A DNA stretch of 22,643 nucleotides from a virus, in the IMG/VR virus record IMGVR_UViG_3300047200_000376, positions 1-22,643 of that record. One strand, given 5' to 3'. Position numbers and translations under genes: made by a program. Position 1 is the stretch's first letter. Every line of letters starts with the position of its first letter. Shown in pieces: positions 13,978 to 21,403 of the stretch. The notes beneath the pieces are model-generated. The model ran no database searches, was not told the origin of the DNA, and was given only the letters and a program-made list of their open reading frames with translations.

Positions 13978-14424
13978 TTATCCAAGTACGATGGCAAGAC
14001 CGGCAACCAAGCCGAGGGGTTGAGCTGGACCAGCTGGACCAGGGGCGCCTGCTGTCCCTTTAGGCAAGCCACTTGCATTGTAGACAGTCCAATCTCCGTT
14101 TTGATTAAGTGCTAATTCTTCAGCGGCTTCCAATATTCCATTCCAAAGGGTGACGGTGTTGGTGCCATCGTAATGATTGACTGTAATTGTGTTGTTTCCA
14201 ATTGCTACATCATTTTTTATATAAAACGTTCGTATATTACGTTGAATAGGACTTGCTGCACCGCTAACAATTGTGGTTGTTGTTGCAGAGGTAATAATGG
14301 TATTGATACGACTAGCGCTTACAACACCGTTGTTATTGTCGGCATAAGAAACATGCGCTTCAAGATTACTAGCCGCCGCAGTGGTGACCGTAAGTAAATC
14401 AGAAGCAGAAGCCAACATTAACAT
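13978..14424 (-). CDS. Virion protein with short collagen-like segment, 148 aa
   Basis: Residues 1-120 are beta-rich (NIRTFYIKNDVAIGNNTITV, then TVTLWNGILEAAEELALNQN) and resemble small phage fibre or base proteins. Residues 121-136 carry four Gly-X-Y triplets (KGTAGAPGPAGPAQP), a collagen-like trimerisation element. The C-terminus is hydrophobic (LGLVAGLAIVLG). ATG 14422-14424 has no ribosome-binding site; a second Met two codons later would work as well. It lies between the 545 aa and 704 aa genes, with a two-base gap to the latter, so it may be a trimeric adaptor for the fibre. Virion role inferred. Confidence 0.6.
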   Translation of the reverse strand: MLMLASASDLLTVTTAAASNLEAHVSYADNNNGVVSASRINTIITSATTTTIVSGAASPIQRNIRTFYIKNDVAIGNNTITVNHYDGTNTVTLWNGILEAAEELALNQNGDWTVYNASGLPKGTAGAPGPAGPAQPLGLVAGLAIVLG

Positions 14425-14467
14425 TTACGTTTTAACCCCGTGCTTAAAGTATTCTAAAACAAAAAGT

Positions 14468-16105
14468 TTAAGTGCCAGGCTTTTCTCCGTTAGCTGGAAC
14501 ATACGGCAAACCGTTTTTATCGTACATGGTGAACCCATCAATTTTTATATATGTCAACGGAATATTAAACAATCGTTGGAGCATGGGTTGCATAGCTTGA
14601 GTTTGACAATTGTATGGTGGCACATCCATTAAACACAAAGCACGTCGTACAACAGCCGCAGTAGCTTCCCTTTGATCTTTATCGTTTTGAGCAACCAGCT
14701 TTTGTTCCCACGCCGCCATGCTTTCTATTTCTACAGGGAAATCTGATGGCTCAGGCGGCAACACACCCTCGTGAAAACGCATAGCGTAAATGTGTTTACA
14801 ATATCGCATCTCATCTAAAACCGGAGTCCATATATCGGTTAAGGATTGAATTGAATTTCCAGTAGCCGAATAATCAGCATAGCTAGGCATACCTTCTGCC
14901 TTGGATCCTTGCAATGCAGGGTTTTCACTGGTCCTTAAATACAAGGAGCCAAACTCTCGGTAGACACCAGGGTTGTCACGTGTTGCTTGTCTGTTGATAG
15001 ATGTTTCCGTTGTAATTGTCCCAGGGACTTGGAAAGCTTGTGACGGCGCAACAATTTCTAAGATACGGTTAATCTCTGCATCCGTCATCGAAGCGTTATC
15101 GACTATACCTAAGCTTTTCAATAATTCATAACGGCCAGGCTTAACGCTTGCAACACTAGTACGTGGAAAAGCCCTCTTATTTGTGGCGCCAAGATTTATC
15201 ATGTAGCTGTAATCACGCCGATTAAAATCTTGGCATGTACAGCAATACCTGGTGCCGGTAATAAAATATCTACCAATATCTGGTGGGCGTGTCGCAGGTG
15301 TTACAAGAACACGATCTGGCGTGGCTTCAACTGAACCATTCTTTCGTAAGGTTAAAATTCCCGTGTCTTCATCAGTGTCAACCAAAACCGCTTGAACATA
15401 CCCGTAGCGTTTTTGTGTGTTGGGATCGATTGAATCACGGTCAATTATTATTCCATCTTTTGTAATTATTCGATCTTCTATAACCTCTCCGTTTAACGCT
15501 TTCAACCCTTCAATTCCACCCCCTAAATTTATATACAGAGGAGCTGGTAATTTATTGGATGCGCTCCAGGGACCATTTAACTTCACATACCAGTTGTTAG
15601 CGTCTTCAGTAATTGATTCAATGTACGCGTCAATCGACTGAGCTGTTGTTTCTTCGTCTAACCACTGACCAACGTTTTCATAATCCTCAATCTGTGCATC
15701 AAACCAGTACTGATTTACCAAAAGGAATTGATCTTGTAGTTGATCAAATCGAACACTTCCAAATTTTTTTACCCCGCCCCAGTGCATCCCAAACTCTTTA
15801 TTCTTAGTCGGATACCCTTTAAAAGAACCTTGTATGTCTGGATATGTTGTGCCAGCAGGCAGAAAACCTTCAGGGAACGGTACTTTATATGAAAAATCAT
15901 AAGCATAATCGTTATCACCTAACGAAGCACAGGACATCTCGTAACCTCTGCGCCACCTAGTCCAAGAAGATTCCCGATCAATTACACTAATTGATCCTGG
16001 TACTCCTCCTTTAGAGAACTCTGTTCTAATTACCGGCACACGAAAGGGATCTGGACTTTCAGTTCTACCAAAAGTTCCAAAAGTATTTCCTTGTTTGCCC
16101 GCCAT
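14468..16105 (-). CDS. Virion-region protein with split SWIM-type zinc motif, 545 aa
   Basis: The N-terminal 270 residues are of unknown fold and rich in Trp and Tyr (SWTRWRRGYEMSC, NQYWFDAQIEDYENVGQWLD). At residues 288-297 is CCTCQDFNRR and at 434-443 RYCKHIYAMR. Together these match the CxC...CxH signature of SWIM zinc fingers ('CxCxDFxxR...xCKHIxA'), using C289, C291, C436 and H438, but with about 144 residues between the halves. The insert includes TDAEINRILEIVAPSQ and YREFGSLYLRTSENPALQG. SWIM fingers bind DNA or proteins. The start is three bases after the upstream stop. The gene stands in a series of virion genes, so a structural or DNA-contacting virion role is likely but unproved. 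Confidence 0.7.
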   Translation of the reverse strand: MAGKQGNTFGTFGRTESPDPFRVPVIRTEFSKGGVPGSISVIDRESSWTRWRRGYEMSCASLGDNDYAYDFSYKVPFPEGFLPAGTTYPDIQGSFKGYPTKNKEFGMHWGGVKKFGSVRFDQLQDQFLLVNQYWFDAQIEDYENVGQWLDEETTAQSIDAYIESITEDANNWYVKLNGPWSASNKLPAPLYINLGGGIEGLKALNGEVIEDRIITKDGIIIDRDSIDPNTQKRYGYVQAVLVDTDEDTGILTLRKNGSVEATPDRVLVTPATRPPDIGRYFITGTRYCCTCQDFNRRDYSYMINLGATNKRAFPRTSVASVKPGRYELLKSLGIVDNASMTDAEINRILEIVAPSQAFQVPGTITTETSINRQATRDNPGVYREFGSLYLRTSENPALQGSKAEGMPSYADYSATGNSIQSLTDIWTPVLDEMRYCKHIYAMRFHEGVLPPEPSDFPVEIESMAAWEQKLVAQNDKDQREATAAVVRRALCLMDVPPYNCQTQAMQPMLQRLFNIPLTYIKIDGFTMYDKNGLPYVPANGEKPGT

Positions 16106-16108
16106 TCT

Positions 16109-16894
16109 TTAGAAGAATCCGCCTTGCGCAGTCACTTCAACACCTGGAATATAACCAGAAGAGTTGGGACCATCTGGAAACACACCTACGTAAATACGAT
16201 CACCACGCTCTAGATAAATCCCTTTGTTACGTAATGGTGCAGTTTGGCCTAGGCCATTAGTGTTGCCTGCACTGACACTAGGAACAGCTAATTGTGGCAT
16301 CACATCCGAACAATCAACAATTGCAGTGTTGGCTGGTATTGTTTTTGCAAACAAAATCCCGTAGTCACCAGAACCGGGAATGGGAACCGTTGTGCCACGG
16401 GTGTGATAAAACACAAAAGTTACAGCAGGTTGATTACCATAAGCAACACCTTGGTAAAGAAAGCCCGTAGCTGTGCCTCCGGAGTAGTTCAGTGCATTGT
16501 TGACGCCAGTAAGCGTAGTAGCACCTGTGTAGGTGTAATAGCCATAACCGTTGAAGGGAGCCCCGCCACCAGTCAGCACTCCAGTATTGGAGACGAGTAC
16601 AATCTGCCCGCTGACAAGGGAGATTGGCGTGCCAGATGTCGTTGTACTTACGGTGTAATCTGGAGCCCGGTAAAAATCATTACGAAGGATAGTGATTGAG
16701 TCAATTACACCACCGCTGTTATTGTCTTCACTCAGGTTTGCATCCATATCAACCAAGATTGAAGGAGCCTGGCCGCCTTGAACAAATAAAGTATTGGTAG
16801 CAGCACTGCCAACAGTCTGTGTAGTAACACGAACTGTATCGATAAGAGGACGATCAACCAATAGGGGTTGCTTATTTGTGCTAGTTGAGGACAC
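16109..16894 (-). CDS. Probable virion structural protein, 261 aa
   Basis: Beta-rich with many Gly, Thr, Ser and Asn residues. Visible segments are TDRVRV-like and FVQGGQAPSILVDMDANLSE, then ITILRNDFYRAPDYTVS and, near the end, NKGIYLERGDRIYVGVFPDG. The 'L.RGDRIYVGV' strand is of a type common in virion and tail-spike base proteins. It starts at GTG (16892-16894), after TAAGAAG, because no ATG precedes the well-formed N-terminus; it opens MSSTSTNKQPLLVDRPLIDT. It is followed after three bases by the 545 aa gene. No family recognised. Confidence 0.65.
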   Translation of the reverse strand: MSSTSTNKQPLLVDRPLIDTVRVTTQTVGSAATNTLFVQGGQAPSILVDMDANLSEDNNSGGVIDSITILRNDFYRAPDYTVSTTTSGTPISLVSGQIVLVSNTGVLTGGGAPFNGYGYYTYTGATTLTGVNNALNYSGGTATGFLYQGVAYGNQPAVTFVFYHTRGTTVPIPGSGDYGILFAKTIPANTAIVDCSDVMPQLAVPSVSAGNTNGLGQTAPLRNKGIYLERGDRIYVGVFPDGPNSSGYIPGVEVTAQGGFF

Positions 16895-16915
16895 GCTTCT
16901 TACTTCAGCTTTTTA

Positions 16916-17185
16916 TTAATTATAACCGTTAGCCATTTGATTGAAAGCTAAAAATCCTGCAGGCAGTTTCATCTTTGAAGACATTGCTGCTTCCGGGTTG
17001 TTTTGCCAATTTAAAAAGTCTTGAAAAGACGCACCATCAGGTTGAGTGCTTGGTTTAAATTTCCATCTTTTCTTGTTTTCATACGCGATTGTAGCCAGGG
17101 GATTTAATGCTGCACTGTCATATGCGGCAGTACGAACTTCCCCTGGTAAATAATCCTTATCAACGTAATCAGCAAAGCGTGCCAT
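16916..17185 (-). CDS. Unknown small protein, 89 aa
   Basis: MARFADYVDKDYLPGEVRTA, then a basic Trp-containing stretch (YENKKRWKFKPSTQPDG) and MKLPAGFLAFNQMANGYN at the end. Soluble, with no Cys. ATG overlaps the preceding stop as TAATG, so it is coupled to the tail-lysozyme gene. The 'LNWQNNPEA' and 'GFLAFNQM' elements do not recall any family. Probably a small virion or assembly protein by position alone. Confidence 0.55.
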   Translation of the reverse strand: MARFADYVDKDYLPGEVRTAAYDSAALNPLATIAYENKKRWKFKPSTQPDGASFQDFLNWQNNPEAAMSSKMKLPAGFLAFNQMANGYN

Positions 17186-17823
17186 TATGCAAAAAGATTG
17201 AGGTAATCATCTGGCATGGCATCCGCCATGGCAAGGTTGCTATCCATTAATAAACCAGTCGCACTGCGTTGTTGAACAGCAGCAGGAACTAACTGTTTTA
17301 AAATTTGTTGCACCAGGGAATTCCCCAGGTTGTTGCCTCTTTCAACAGCTTGTGTTGTGGCTGCTCCTGGAGCTGGGCCCAAACTTCCTAACTGGCCAAG
17401 AGCTGTCCTTGCTGCTTTGAAACGATTCTCGTCTTTAGGCACACCTGCTCTTTCAAAATCACGCCTAAACACTAAGGCAGATTGCTCAGGGGACACAGCT
17501 CCCTGCAAAGATGCGAGTGCTCTTTTTTCAGGACCTTGTAACTCAGCTGTTAAAAACTGTGCCTGTAAATTTGGATCACCGGGATCCATCTTTCTTTGCT
17601 TGGCAAAATTAATAAGATTGGTTTGCCTACCGCCAGTCCATTGTGCAAGGCCAAAACCACCTGCACCCTTGGGAGCACCAATGCCGCCGCCTTCATTGAC
17701 GCGTGAATTAAAACCAGACTCCTGGGATAAATTACCCAGGACACCAGCTATCTGCGCATCGGACAACTTAAGATTATCTCTTAAGTGTCTTGCAACAATA
17801 GCGGCGTTTGGATGCAGTCCCAT
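17185..17823 (-). CDS. Phage tail lysozyme domain protein, 212 aa
   Basis: Residues 8-100 match the phage tail lysozyme (Phage_lysozyme2-like) pattern: LSDAQIAGVLGNLSQESGFN (20-39, with Glu35 as probable catalytic acid), GAGGFGLAQWTGGRQTNLIN (54-73), FAKQRKMDP, then QAQFLTAEL and ALVFRRDFERAGVP. These domains cut peptidoglycan, usually on the virion during entry. The C-terminal 90 residues (AAPGAATTQAVERG, PAAVQQRSATG) are Ala/Gln-rich and probably anchor it to the particle. There is no signal peptide, consistent with virion delivery. No Shine-Dalgarno sequence precedes its ATG; AGGAG occurs only about 18 bases away, inside a small upstream ORF. Confidence 0.83.
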   Translation of the reverse strand: MGLHPNAAIVARHLRDNLKLSDAQIAGVLGNLSQESGFNSRVNEGGGIGAPKGAGGFGLAQWTGGRQTNLINFAKQRKMDPGDPNLQAQFLTAELQGPEKRALASLQGAVSPEQSALVFRRDFERAGVPKDENRFKAARTALGQLGSLGPAPGAATTQAVERGNNLGNSLVQQILKQLVPAAVQQRSATGLLMDSNLAMADAMPDDYLNLFA

Positions 17824-17833
17824 TGGTTTATTA

Positions 17834-17953
17834 TCAGTTTGCTCCTACCCAGTTTGAATTAGCTTTGAGACCAGGGATAAAAACGGTTTGGCATGCAAGC
17901 ACAAGCGTTAATTTGGTCAGGGTGCTTTTAACAAACTTAGGGCAAAGAATCAT
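17834..17953 (-). CDS. Doubtful small ORF, 39 aa, with hydrophobic centre
   Basis: In the 236-base gap between two virion genes the only appreciable frame starts at ATG 17951-17953. It reads MILCPKFVKSTLTKLTLVLA, then CQTVFIPGLKANSNWVGAN. A positive stretch followed by a hydrophobic run looks like a signal peptide or one membrane helix. In frame, 24 further codons without ATG (Cys-rich: CIHGSQCCCIKP) precede it back to a stop. Both this ATG and the lysozyme ATG are preceded by TAAACCA. The stop lies 10 bases before the lysozyme start. It could be a coupled small membrane protein, a decayed gene, or chance. Confidence 0.3.
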   Translation of the reverse strand: MILCPKFVKSTLTKLTLVLACQTVFIPGLKANSNWVGAN

Positions 17954-18059
17954 TGGTTTAATGCAACAACACTGGCTTCCGTGAATACAAACGTATTCGT
18001 TATCCAGTTGGTGGACTTACCTGCTGAGCAGTGCCAAGTGGCTTTAGTCTACCAAACGT

Positions 18060-18857
18060 TTATTTAAGCTTTTGATTGTAAGTTTGAATAAGGAGTTGGC
18101 GTTGTTTTTCATCGATGTTTTCAGCAGATGGAGCATATGCCTGAACAGGATTGGTTAAGTAATCCGTAATGTTTTTAGGTAATGGTTGAGTAAATGCTCC
18201 TGCAGCCACAGAAGATTGCAATGCAGATGTATCCATTCCAGGGATGTTAACTTGTGGAGCGTTTGCACCAAAGACTTGTCCCGCCGTTGGCATTGTACTT
18301 GCGTCAACGGCAGGCATGGTGAAATTACCTGGGGCCATGCCACCGGCAATATTGCCAACAGGGCTTAGTTTTTGGAATGCAGTCGCAACGTCAGAATAAC
18401 CTGTGGCACCCGGACGCAGCTTAGCTGCTAACTGAGGGTTTGTTTGCGCCCAGATTTGCATGCCAATCTTTTCCCTTTCATCCCCCTTGGCAGCATTGTA
18501 CTGTTTGCTTAGTTCAGCAACCTGGTACTTTTTAAATAATGGGTCTTGTTCAGTTAACTGAGCAACCCTTGATTTTTCTGCTTCGTACTCACGTTTTCCT
18601 GCGGGGGTTGTATCTGTTTGTACAGTTACGGTAGGTTGCGCTGTACTCATACCAGCAGGACGTGCTGGAAGTTCTGACGCTGGTGTTGACAAGTACTTTG
18701 GATTTGTATAATTTTTAAACGCTTGATTAAATCCTGGATTTTTTACACCAGGTTGAAAAAGATTTCCAATAGCCTCAGTAAACCCGTAATCCTGAGTGCC
18801 TGGGATACGGCCTTGAACTGGGGTATTAGGAACCAAAAACTTTTTAGGGGTGGCCAT
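18060..18857 (-). CDS. Probable virion protein, Pro/Gln/Ala-rich, 265 aa
   Basis: MATPKKFLVPNTPVQGRIPG opens a largely disordered N-terminus with TPASELPARPAGMSTAQPTV. A central helical, charged part follows (EYEAEKSRVAQLTEQDPLFK, then AELSKQYNAAKGDEREKIGM), then a Pro/Gly/Met-rich region (GGMAPGNFTMPAVDASTMP) and a final helix ENIDEKQRQLLIQTYNQKLK. No enzymatic motif, signal or membrane segment. ATG overlaps the previous stop as TAATG. Composition like this is usual for internal or linker virion proteins. Not recognised. Confidence 0.6.
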   Translation of the reverse strand: MATPKKFLVPNTPVQGRIPGTQDYGFTEAIGNLFQPGVKNPGFNQAFKNYTNPKYLSTPASELPARPAGMSTAQPTVTVQTDTTPAGKREYEAEKSRVAQLTEQDPLFKKYQVAELSKQYNAAKGDEREKIGMQIWAQTNPQLAAKLRPGATGYSDVATAFQKLSPVGNIAGGMAPGNFTMPAVDASTMPTAGQVFGANAPQVNIPGMDTSALQSSVAAGAFTQPLPKNITDYLTNPVQAYAPSAENIDEKQRQLLIQTYNQKLK

Positions 18858-19318
18858 TACCTATAAACTCCTCTTAGATAAATACGGGAACCAACAGCTG
18901 TGTCGGCAGGTCCAGGTAAAGCCTGGATGAATTCAGCACCTGAACGTTCGTAACGATAGCGAGCCTGAAAAGGATCTTTATAGTTGGGAACGTACAGGAT
19001 ACCAGCAAGGCGATTGGTTTCGTAGAGATAAATCTCATCCCAAACCTTGAGCGCTTCTTTGGCATTACTTGATCTAATTGTACGATCAACGTCCCCAGCA
19101 ATACTTTCTAAACGTGTAGAAGGCGAGGTGGCGACTTCTGTTTTCTTTTCAGCCGTATCACAACGACCGATTTGAATAACAATTTTGTCGTAAAAATAAG
19201 AGTCTGGTACTGTGTTTAGTGACTCTTCCAAACGGGCATAGTCACCTGCTGGGACGGACACAACAAAATAACCCAGGTGATACCTGACCCTGCTTTTGTC
19301 GAAGTCAGATAATTGCAC
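18857..19318 (-). CDS. Possible head-tail connector-type protein, 153 aa
   Basis: Opens with FDKSRVRYHLGYFVVSVPAG, then an alpha-helical region with CDTAEKKTEVATS, EALKVWDEIYLYETNRLAGI, and the end YVPNYKDPFQARYRYERSG. The succession 'vrYHLGY...', a helix, 'E...L', 'R.A..L.VP..P' reminds me of a small cyanophage and siphovirus protein family near head completion or connector genes, but I cannot name it with confidence. The start is GTG (19316-19318), with TTTTAGAAG before it, because no ATG precedes the conserved-looking N-terminus. It is coupled by TAATG to the following 265 aa gene. Confidence 0.55.
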   Translation of the reverse strand: MQLSDFDKSRVRYHLGYFVVSVPAGDYARLEESLNTVPDSYFYDKIVIQIGRCDTAEKKTEVATSPSTRLESIAGDVDRTIRSSNAKEALKVWDEIYLYETNRLAGILYVPNYKDPFQARYRYERSGAEFIQALPGPADTAVGSRIYLRGVYR

Positions 19319-19357
19319 TTCTAAAACTCTTCGTTATTTGATTATAAAGCAACAAAA

Positions 19358-20248
19358 TCAGCGGGGTTGTTTTTGTACTTGTGATTGAAGTTCTTTGATT
19401 TTTTTATCTCTAGCGTCTTGAATACCAAGTTGACTAGCTACTAAGCCCCCTGCTGCTAAGCCACCTATTATGCCTATTTCATCCCCTATGAAACGACCGG
19501 CAGCTCGACCAATGTTCTCCCCAGTAACAGGAAGAGTAGGTTGCAGTAAAGAATCAAATACGTCACTAAGGCTTTTACCTGACCCAGGGATCTCTACTTC
19601 TTTTGTTTTGGGATTTTGTGCCATTCTGGCAATGTTCTCATCCATGCGATTAGCAGCGTTTGAGGCGACTGCCTGCTCAACATTTCTATAAGGAGAAGTA
19701 ACATGATGTACGAGATCATGCCGTTGTTGTTCCGATAGTCCTGACCACATATCTGCTGCAGCTGCTGCTTTGCGGCCGGCTTTAACAGCTGGAATATATT
19801 TACTAAACTCATCAGCTGTAACTCCGTATTTTTGTGCAAATTGATTTGGATTAGTCAACGCTTCTTCCAGCATTGCAGATGAAGTTTGATTAATTAAAGA
19901 TTCTTGAACAGCAAGTTTCATTGCTCTTCCTTGTTGCTTTGCTCCCTCAATTGTTGATTCTGAGCCTGTTACTCTAGCCCACGCAGCAACCGGACTGTTT
20001 TGGTCTTTTAATGGATTTGGATTGATACGTCTTCCTATTGCCGCACCTATTTTGCGCCCAGCCATACCAAGAGCAATACCGCCCGCAATGGCACCTGCTG
20101 TTTTTAAAGCGATTTCCTCAGGAGGTGAGTCAGTCCCTATTTGTGATAAACCTGCCATCCCCCCGCCCATTACACCTTCTACAACTTCTTCCCCCACTGG
20201 AGTATGAAGAAACTGAAGTAACTTATTTTGAGTGCCGGCTAATTTCAT
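19358..20248 (-). CDS. Glycine-zipper, membrane-active-looking virion protein, 296 aa
   Basis: Two glycine/alanine-zipper stretches stand out: residues 24-62 (GVMGGGMAGLSQIG, then TAGAIAGGIALGMAGRKIGA) and about 246-275 (GRFIGDEIGIIGGLAAGGLV). Between them lies a soluble helical part with EEALTNPNQFAQKYGVTADE and WSGLSEQQRHDLVHHV. Paired Gly-zippers are typical of proteins that insert into membranes, such as ejected phage internal proteins or pore formers. There is no cleavable signal. It is coupled by TAATG to the M15 peptidase upstream, suggesting joint use: one protein crossing the membrane, the other the wall. A charged/Gln C-terminus (KELQSQVQKQPR) follows. Function inferred. Confidence 0.6.
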   Translation of the reverse strand: MKLAGTQNKLLQFLHTPVGEEVVEGVMGGGMAGLSQIGTDSPPEEIALKTAGAIAGGIALGMAGRKIGAAIGRRINPNPLKDQNSPVAAWARVTGSESTIEGAKQQGRAMKLAVQESLINQTSSAMLEEALTNPNQFAQKYGVTADEFSKYIPAVKAGRKAAAAADMWSGLSEQQRHDLVHHVTSPYRNVEQAVASNAANRMDENIARMAQNPKTKEVEIPGSGKSLSDVFDSLLQPTLPVTGENIGRAAGRFIGDEIGIIGGLAAGGLVASQLGIQDARDKKIKELQSQVQKQPR

Positions 20249-20883
20249 TATCCTAGTACCTTGGAGGGATCAAGAAGAGCGTCTTCGTATGGGTTGACTT
20301 GACTTAAAGCAGCAACGCTAGACTGTGGGGCTAAACGTTTTTGAATTGCTTGCGCTACAGCACCACCAATTAACTGATCTGCTAAACTGGCCTGTTTTTC
20401 TTTTTCACCTAATTGAAACAAAGCCCTAAGTAACGTATCTGTCGAAGCTTCTGGTGATACTGTTTGTGTTGACGTGGTAGCTCCAGGCATGACATCAGTT
20501 AACTTTCCTTCTGGTGTTTTGTAACGTCCTGTTGCAACCCACTGCATCATCTCGGGAGTTGTGTTAACAGGTCCTTTCAATGCCAAGTGAGTATGTGTAT
20601 CGTGTCCCGCATCCCCTGGGCCTAATACTTCAGTAAATAAACCTGTTTGTTTTGCACGATATTTCAAATCACCAGTGAGGTCTTTCCAGGATCGCTTAGG
20701 TCCTCCTGCATATGCAGCAGACATATCGGCTCCTTGCCGTGTTACATCAATAGCATTACCTGAATAATGATGTGAACCAGGGGCATGTTTGCCTACGCGA
20801 CCAGTTCCAAAAGCGGGGTTCTCTCCTACGGTCCAACCATACTTTTGAAGTTGCTTACCAATATCAGTAATATATACAGCCAT
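20248..20883 (-). CDS. M15-type zinc peptidase (peptidoglycan), 211 aa
   Basis: Residues 36-48 read GSHHYSGNAIDVT, the SxHxxGxAxD zinc motif of M15/DD-peptidases (His39, Asp46). A second motif GHDTHTHLAL (93-102) supplies the C-terminal H-x-H zinc ligand (His99) of this class. Such enzymes cut the peptide part of peptidoglycan. The N-terminus YITDIGKQLQKYGWTVGENP fits the family's first helix. Residues after 140 (MPGATTSTQTVSPEAS, then helices to LLDPSKVLG) form a non-catalytic tail, as in virion-bound enzymes. The ATG sits in an AT-rich run without a ribosome-binding site, just after a terminator. It probably acts in entry, because it is coupled to the Gly-zipper protein; a lysis role is also possible. 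Confidence 0.8.
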   Translation of the reverse strand: MAVYITDIGKQLQKYGWTVGENPAFGTGRVGKHAPGSHHYSGNAIDVTRQGADMSAAYAGGPKRSWKDLTGDLKYRAKQTGLFTEVLGPGDAGHDTHTHLALKGPVNTTPEMMQWVATGRYKTPEGKLTDVMPGATTSTQTVSPEASTDTLLRALFQLGEKEKQASLADQLIGGAVAQAIQKRLAPQSSVAALSQVNPYEDALLDPSKVLG

Positions 20884-20909
20884 ATGTTTTTATTTTTTAT
20901 TTTAAAACG

Positions 20910-20934
20910 AAAAAACCCCCGGTTGCCCAGGGGG
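20910..20934 (-). terminator. Rho-independent terminator after the helix-hairpin-helix gene
   Basis: On the minus strand CCCCC-T-GG (20927-20934), loop GCAA, CC-GGGGG (20916-20922), then TTTTTT (20910-20915). A GC-rich stem with a GNRA loop and a T-run is a strong terminator. It lies 17 bases after the stop at 20952 and before the M15 gene, so the two transcription units are separated here. Confidence 0.88.
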
Positions 20935-20951
20935 AGTAAAGGAGATGAGTA

Positions 20952-21362
20952 TCAGACCCGAATTAGGTCAGCAGCCAAGACAGAATCCCAATCAACCCGT
21001 TTGATTTGTTTGAGTTGCTCCAGGTTATTAAACCTTTCACCCGATAAGGACATTTGAAGGTCTTTGATTTCCCGGGCAGTTTTAAGACCAATACCTTTAA
21101 TATGATCAGCGATCATCTGTGGGGTAGCAGAATTAATATTCAAACGTGTTTCCGGAGGGAATGTTCGGACTTCTTCTTTGGCTGCTTTATCTTTAACTTG
21201 TAAAGTTGTTACTTTTTTAGTAGCAGCTTCATCAGGAGTTAATTCAGTTTTGTAAGCAGTGAAAACACGACCGTCTTGGTCTTCAACCATCAACCAATCG
21301 CCGTTGTCAAACTCACTAACAACTTTAACTCGTGCACCTGTTTTTTTGTGTTGGTAAAGCAT
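20952..21362 (-). CDS. Helix-hairpin-helix protein with beta N-terminal domain, 136 aa
   Basis: Residues 7-43 (TGARVKVVSEFDNGDWLMVE, then DQDGRVFTAYKTEL) form an SH3/KOW-like beta barrel. Residues 72-103 (TRLNINSATPQMIADHIKGI, then GLKTAREIKDLQ) match the ComEA-type helix-hairpin-helix 'LNINTA...L..LPGIG...A..I', and FNNLEQLKQIKRV continues that motif. Helix-hairpin-helix domains bind DNA without sequence preference. It stands between a virion gene and a terminator. A perfect 10-bp hairpin fills the space before its ATG and there is no Shine-Dalgarno sequence. It could be a DNA-binding protein at the portal or head end, or a regulator. The domain call is good, the role open. Confidence 0.75.
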   Translation of the reverse strand: MLYQHKKTGARVKVVSEFDNGDWLMVEDQDGRVFTAYKTELTPDEAATKKVTTLQVKDKAAKEEVRTFPPETRLNINSATPQMIADHIKGIGLKTAREIKDLQMSLSGERFNNLEQLKQIKRVDWDSVLAADLIRV

Positions 21363-21393
21363 CTGGGACCAGGAAGTAATTCACTGGTCCCAG
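21363..21393 (-). promoter_or_regulatory. Perfect 10-bp hairpin abutting the helix-hairpin-helix gene start
   Basis: On the minus strand CTGGGACCAG (21384-21393), an 11-base loop, and CTGGTCCCAG (21363-21372) are followed directly by ATG. The two flanking genes (stop at 21404, start at 21362) leave no room for another signal. It is probably an RNA element controlling translation or mRNA processing; the plus-strand T-run is only TTT, so terminator use is unlikely. Confidence 0.6.
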
Positions 21394-21403
21394 TTTAGCT
21401 TAA

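Noticed and set aside
16104-16118. ATTCTT-TAG-AAGAAT hairpin over the start of the 545 aa gene, considered as a third start-site hairpin
   Set aside because: Only six mostly A-T pairs with a three-base loop; it overlaps the start codon instead of abutting it and is likely chance.
16914-16930. TATAAT-like sequence before the 261 aa gene on the minus strand
   Set aside because: It is the codons for the last residues (Gly-Tyr-Asn-stop) of the preceding gene and has no -35 partner.
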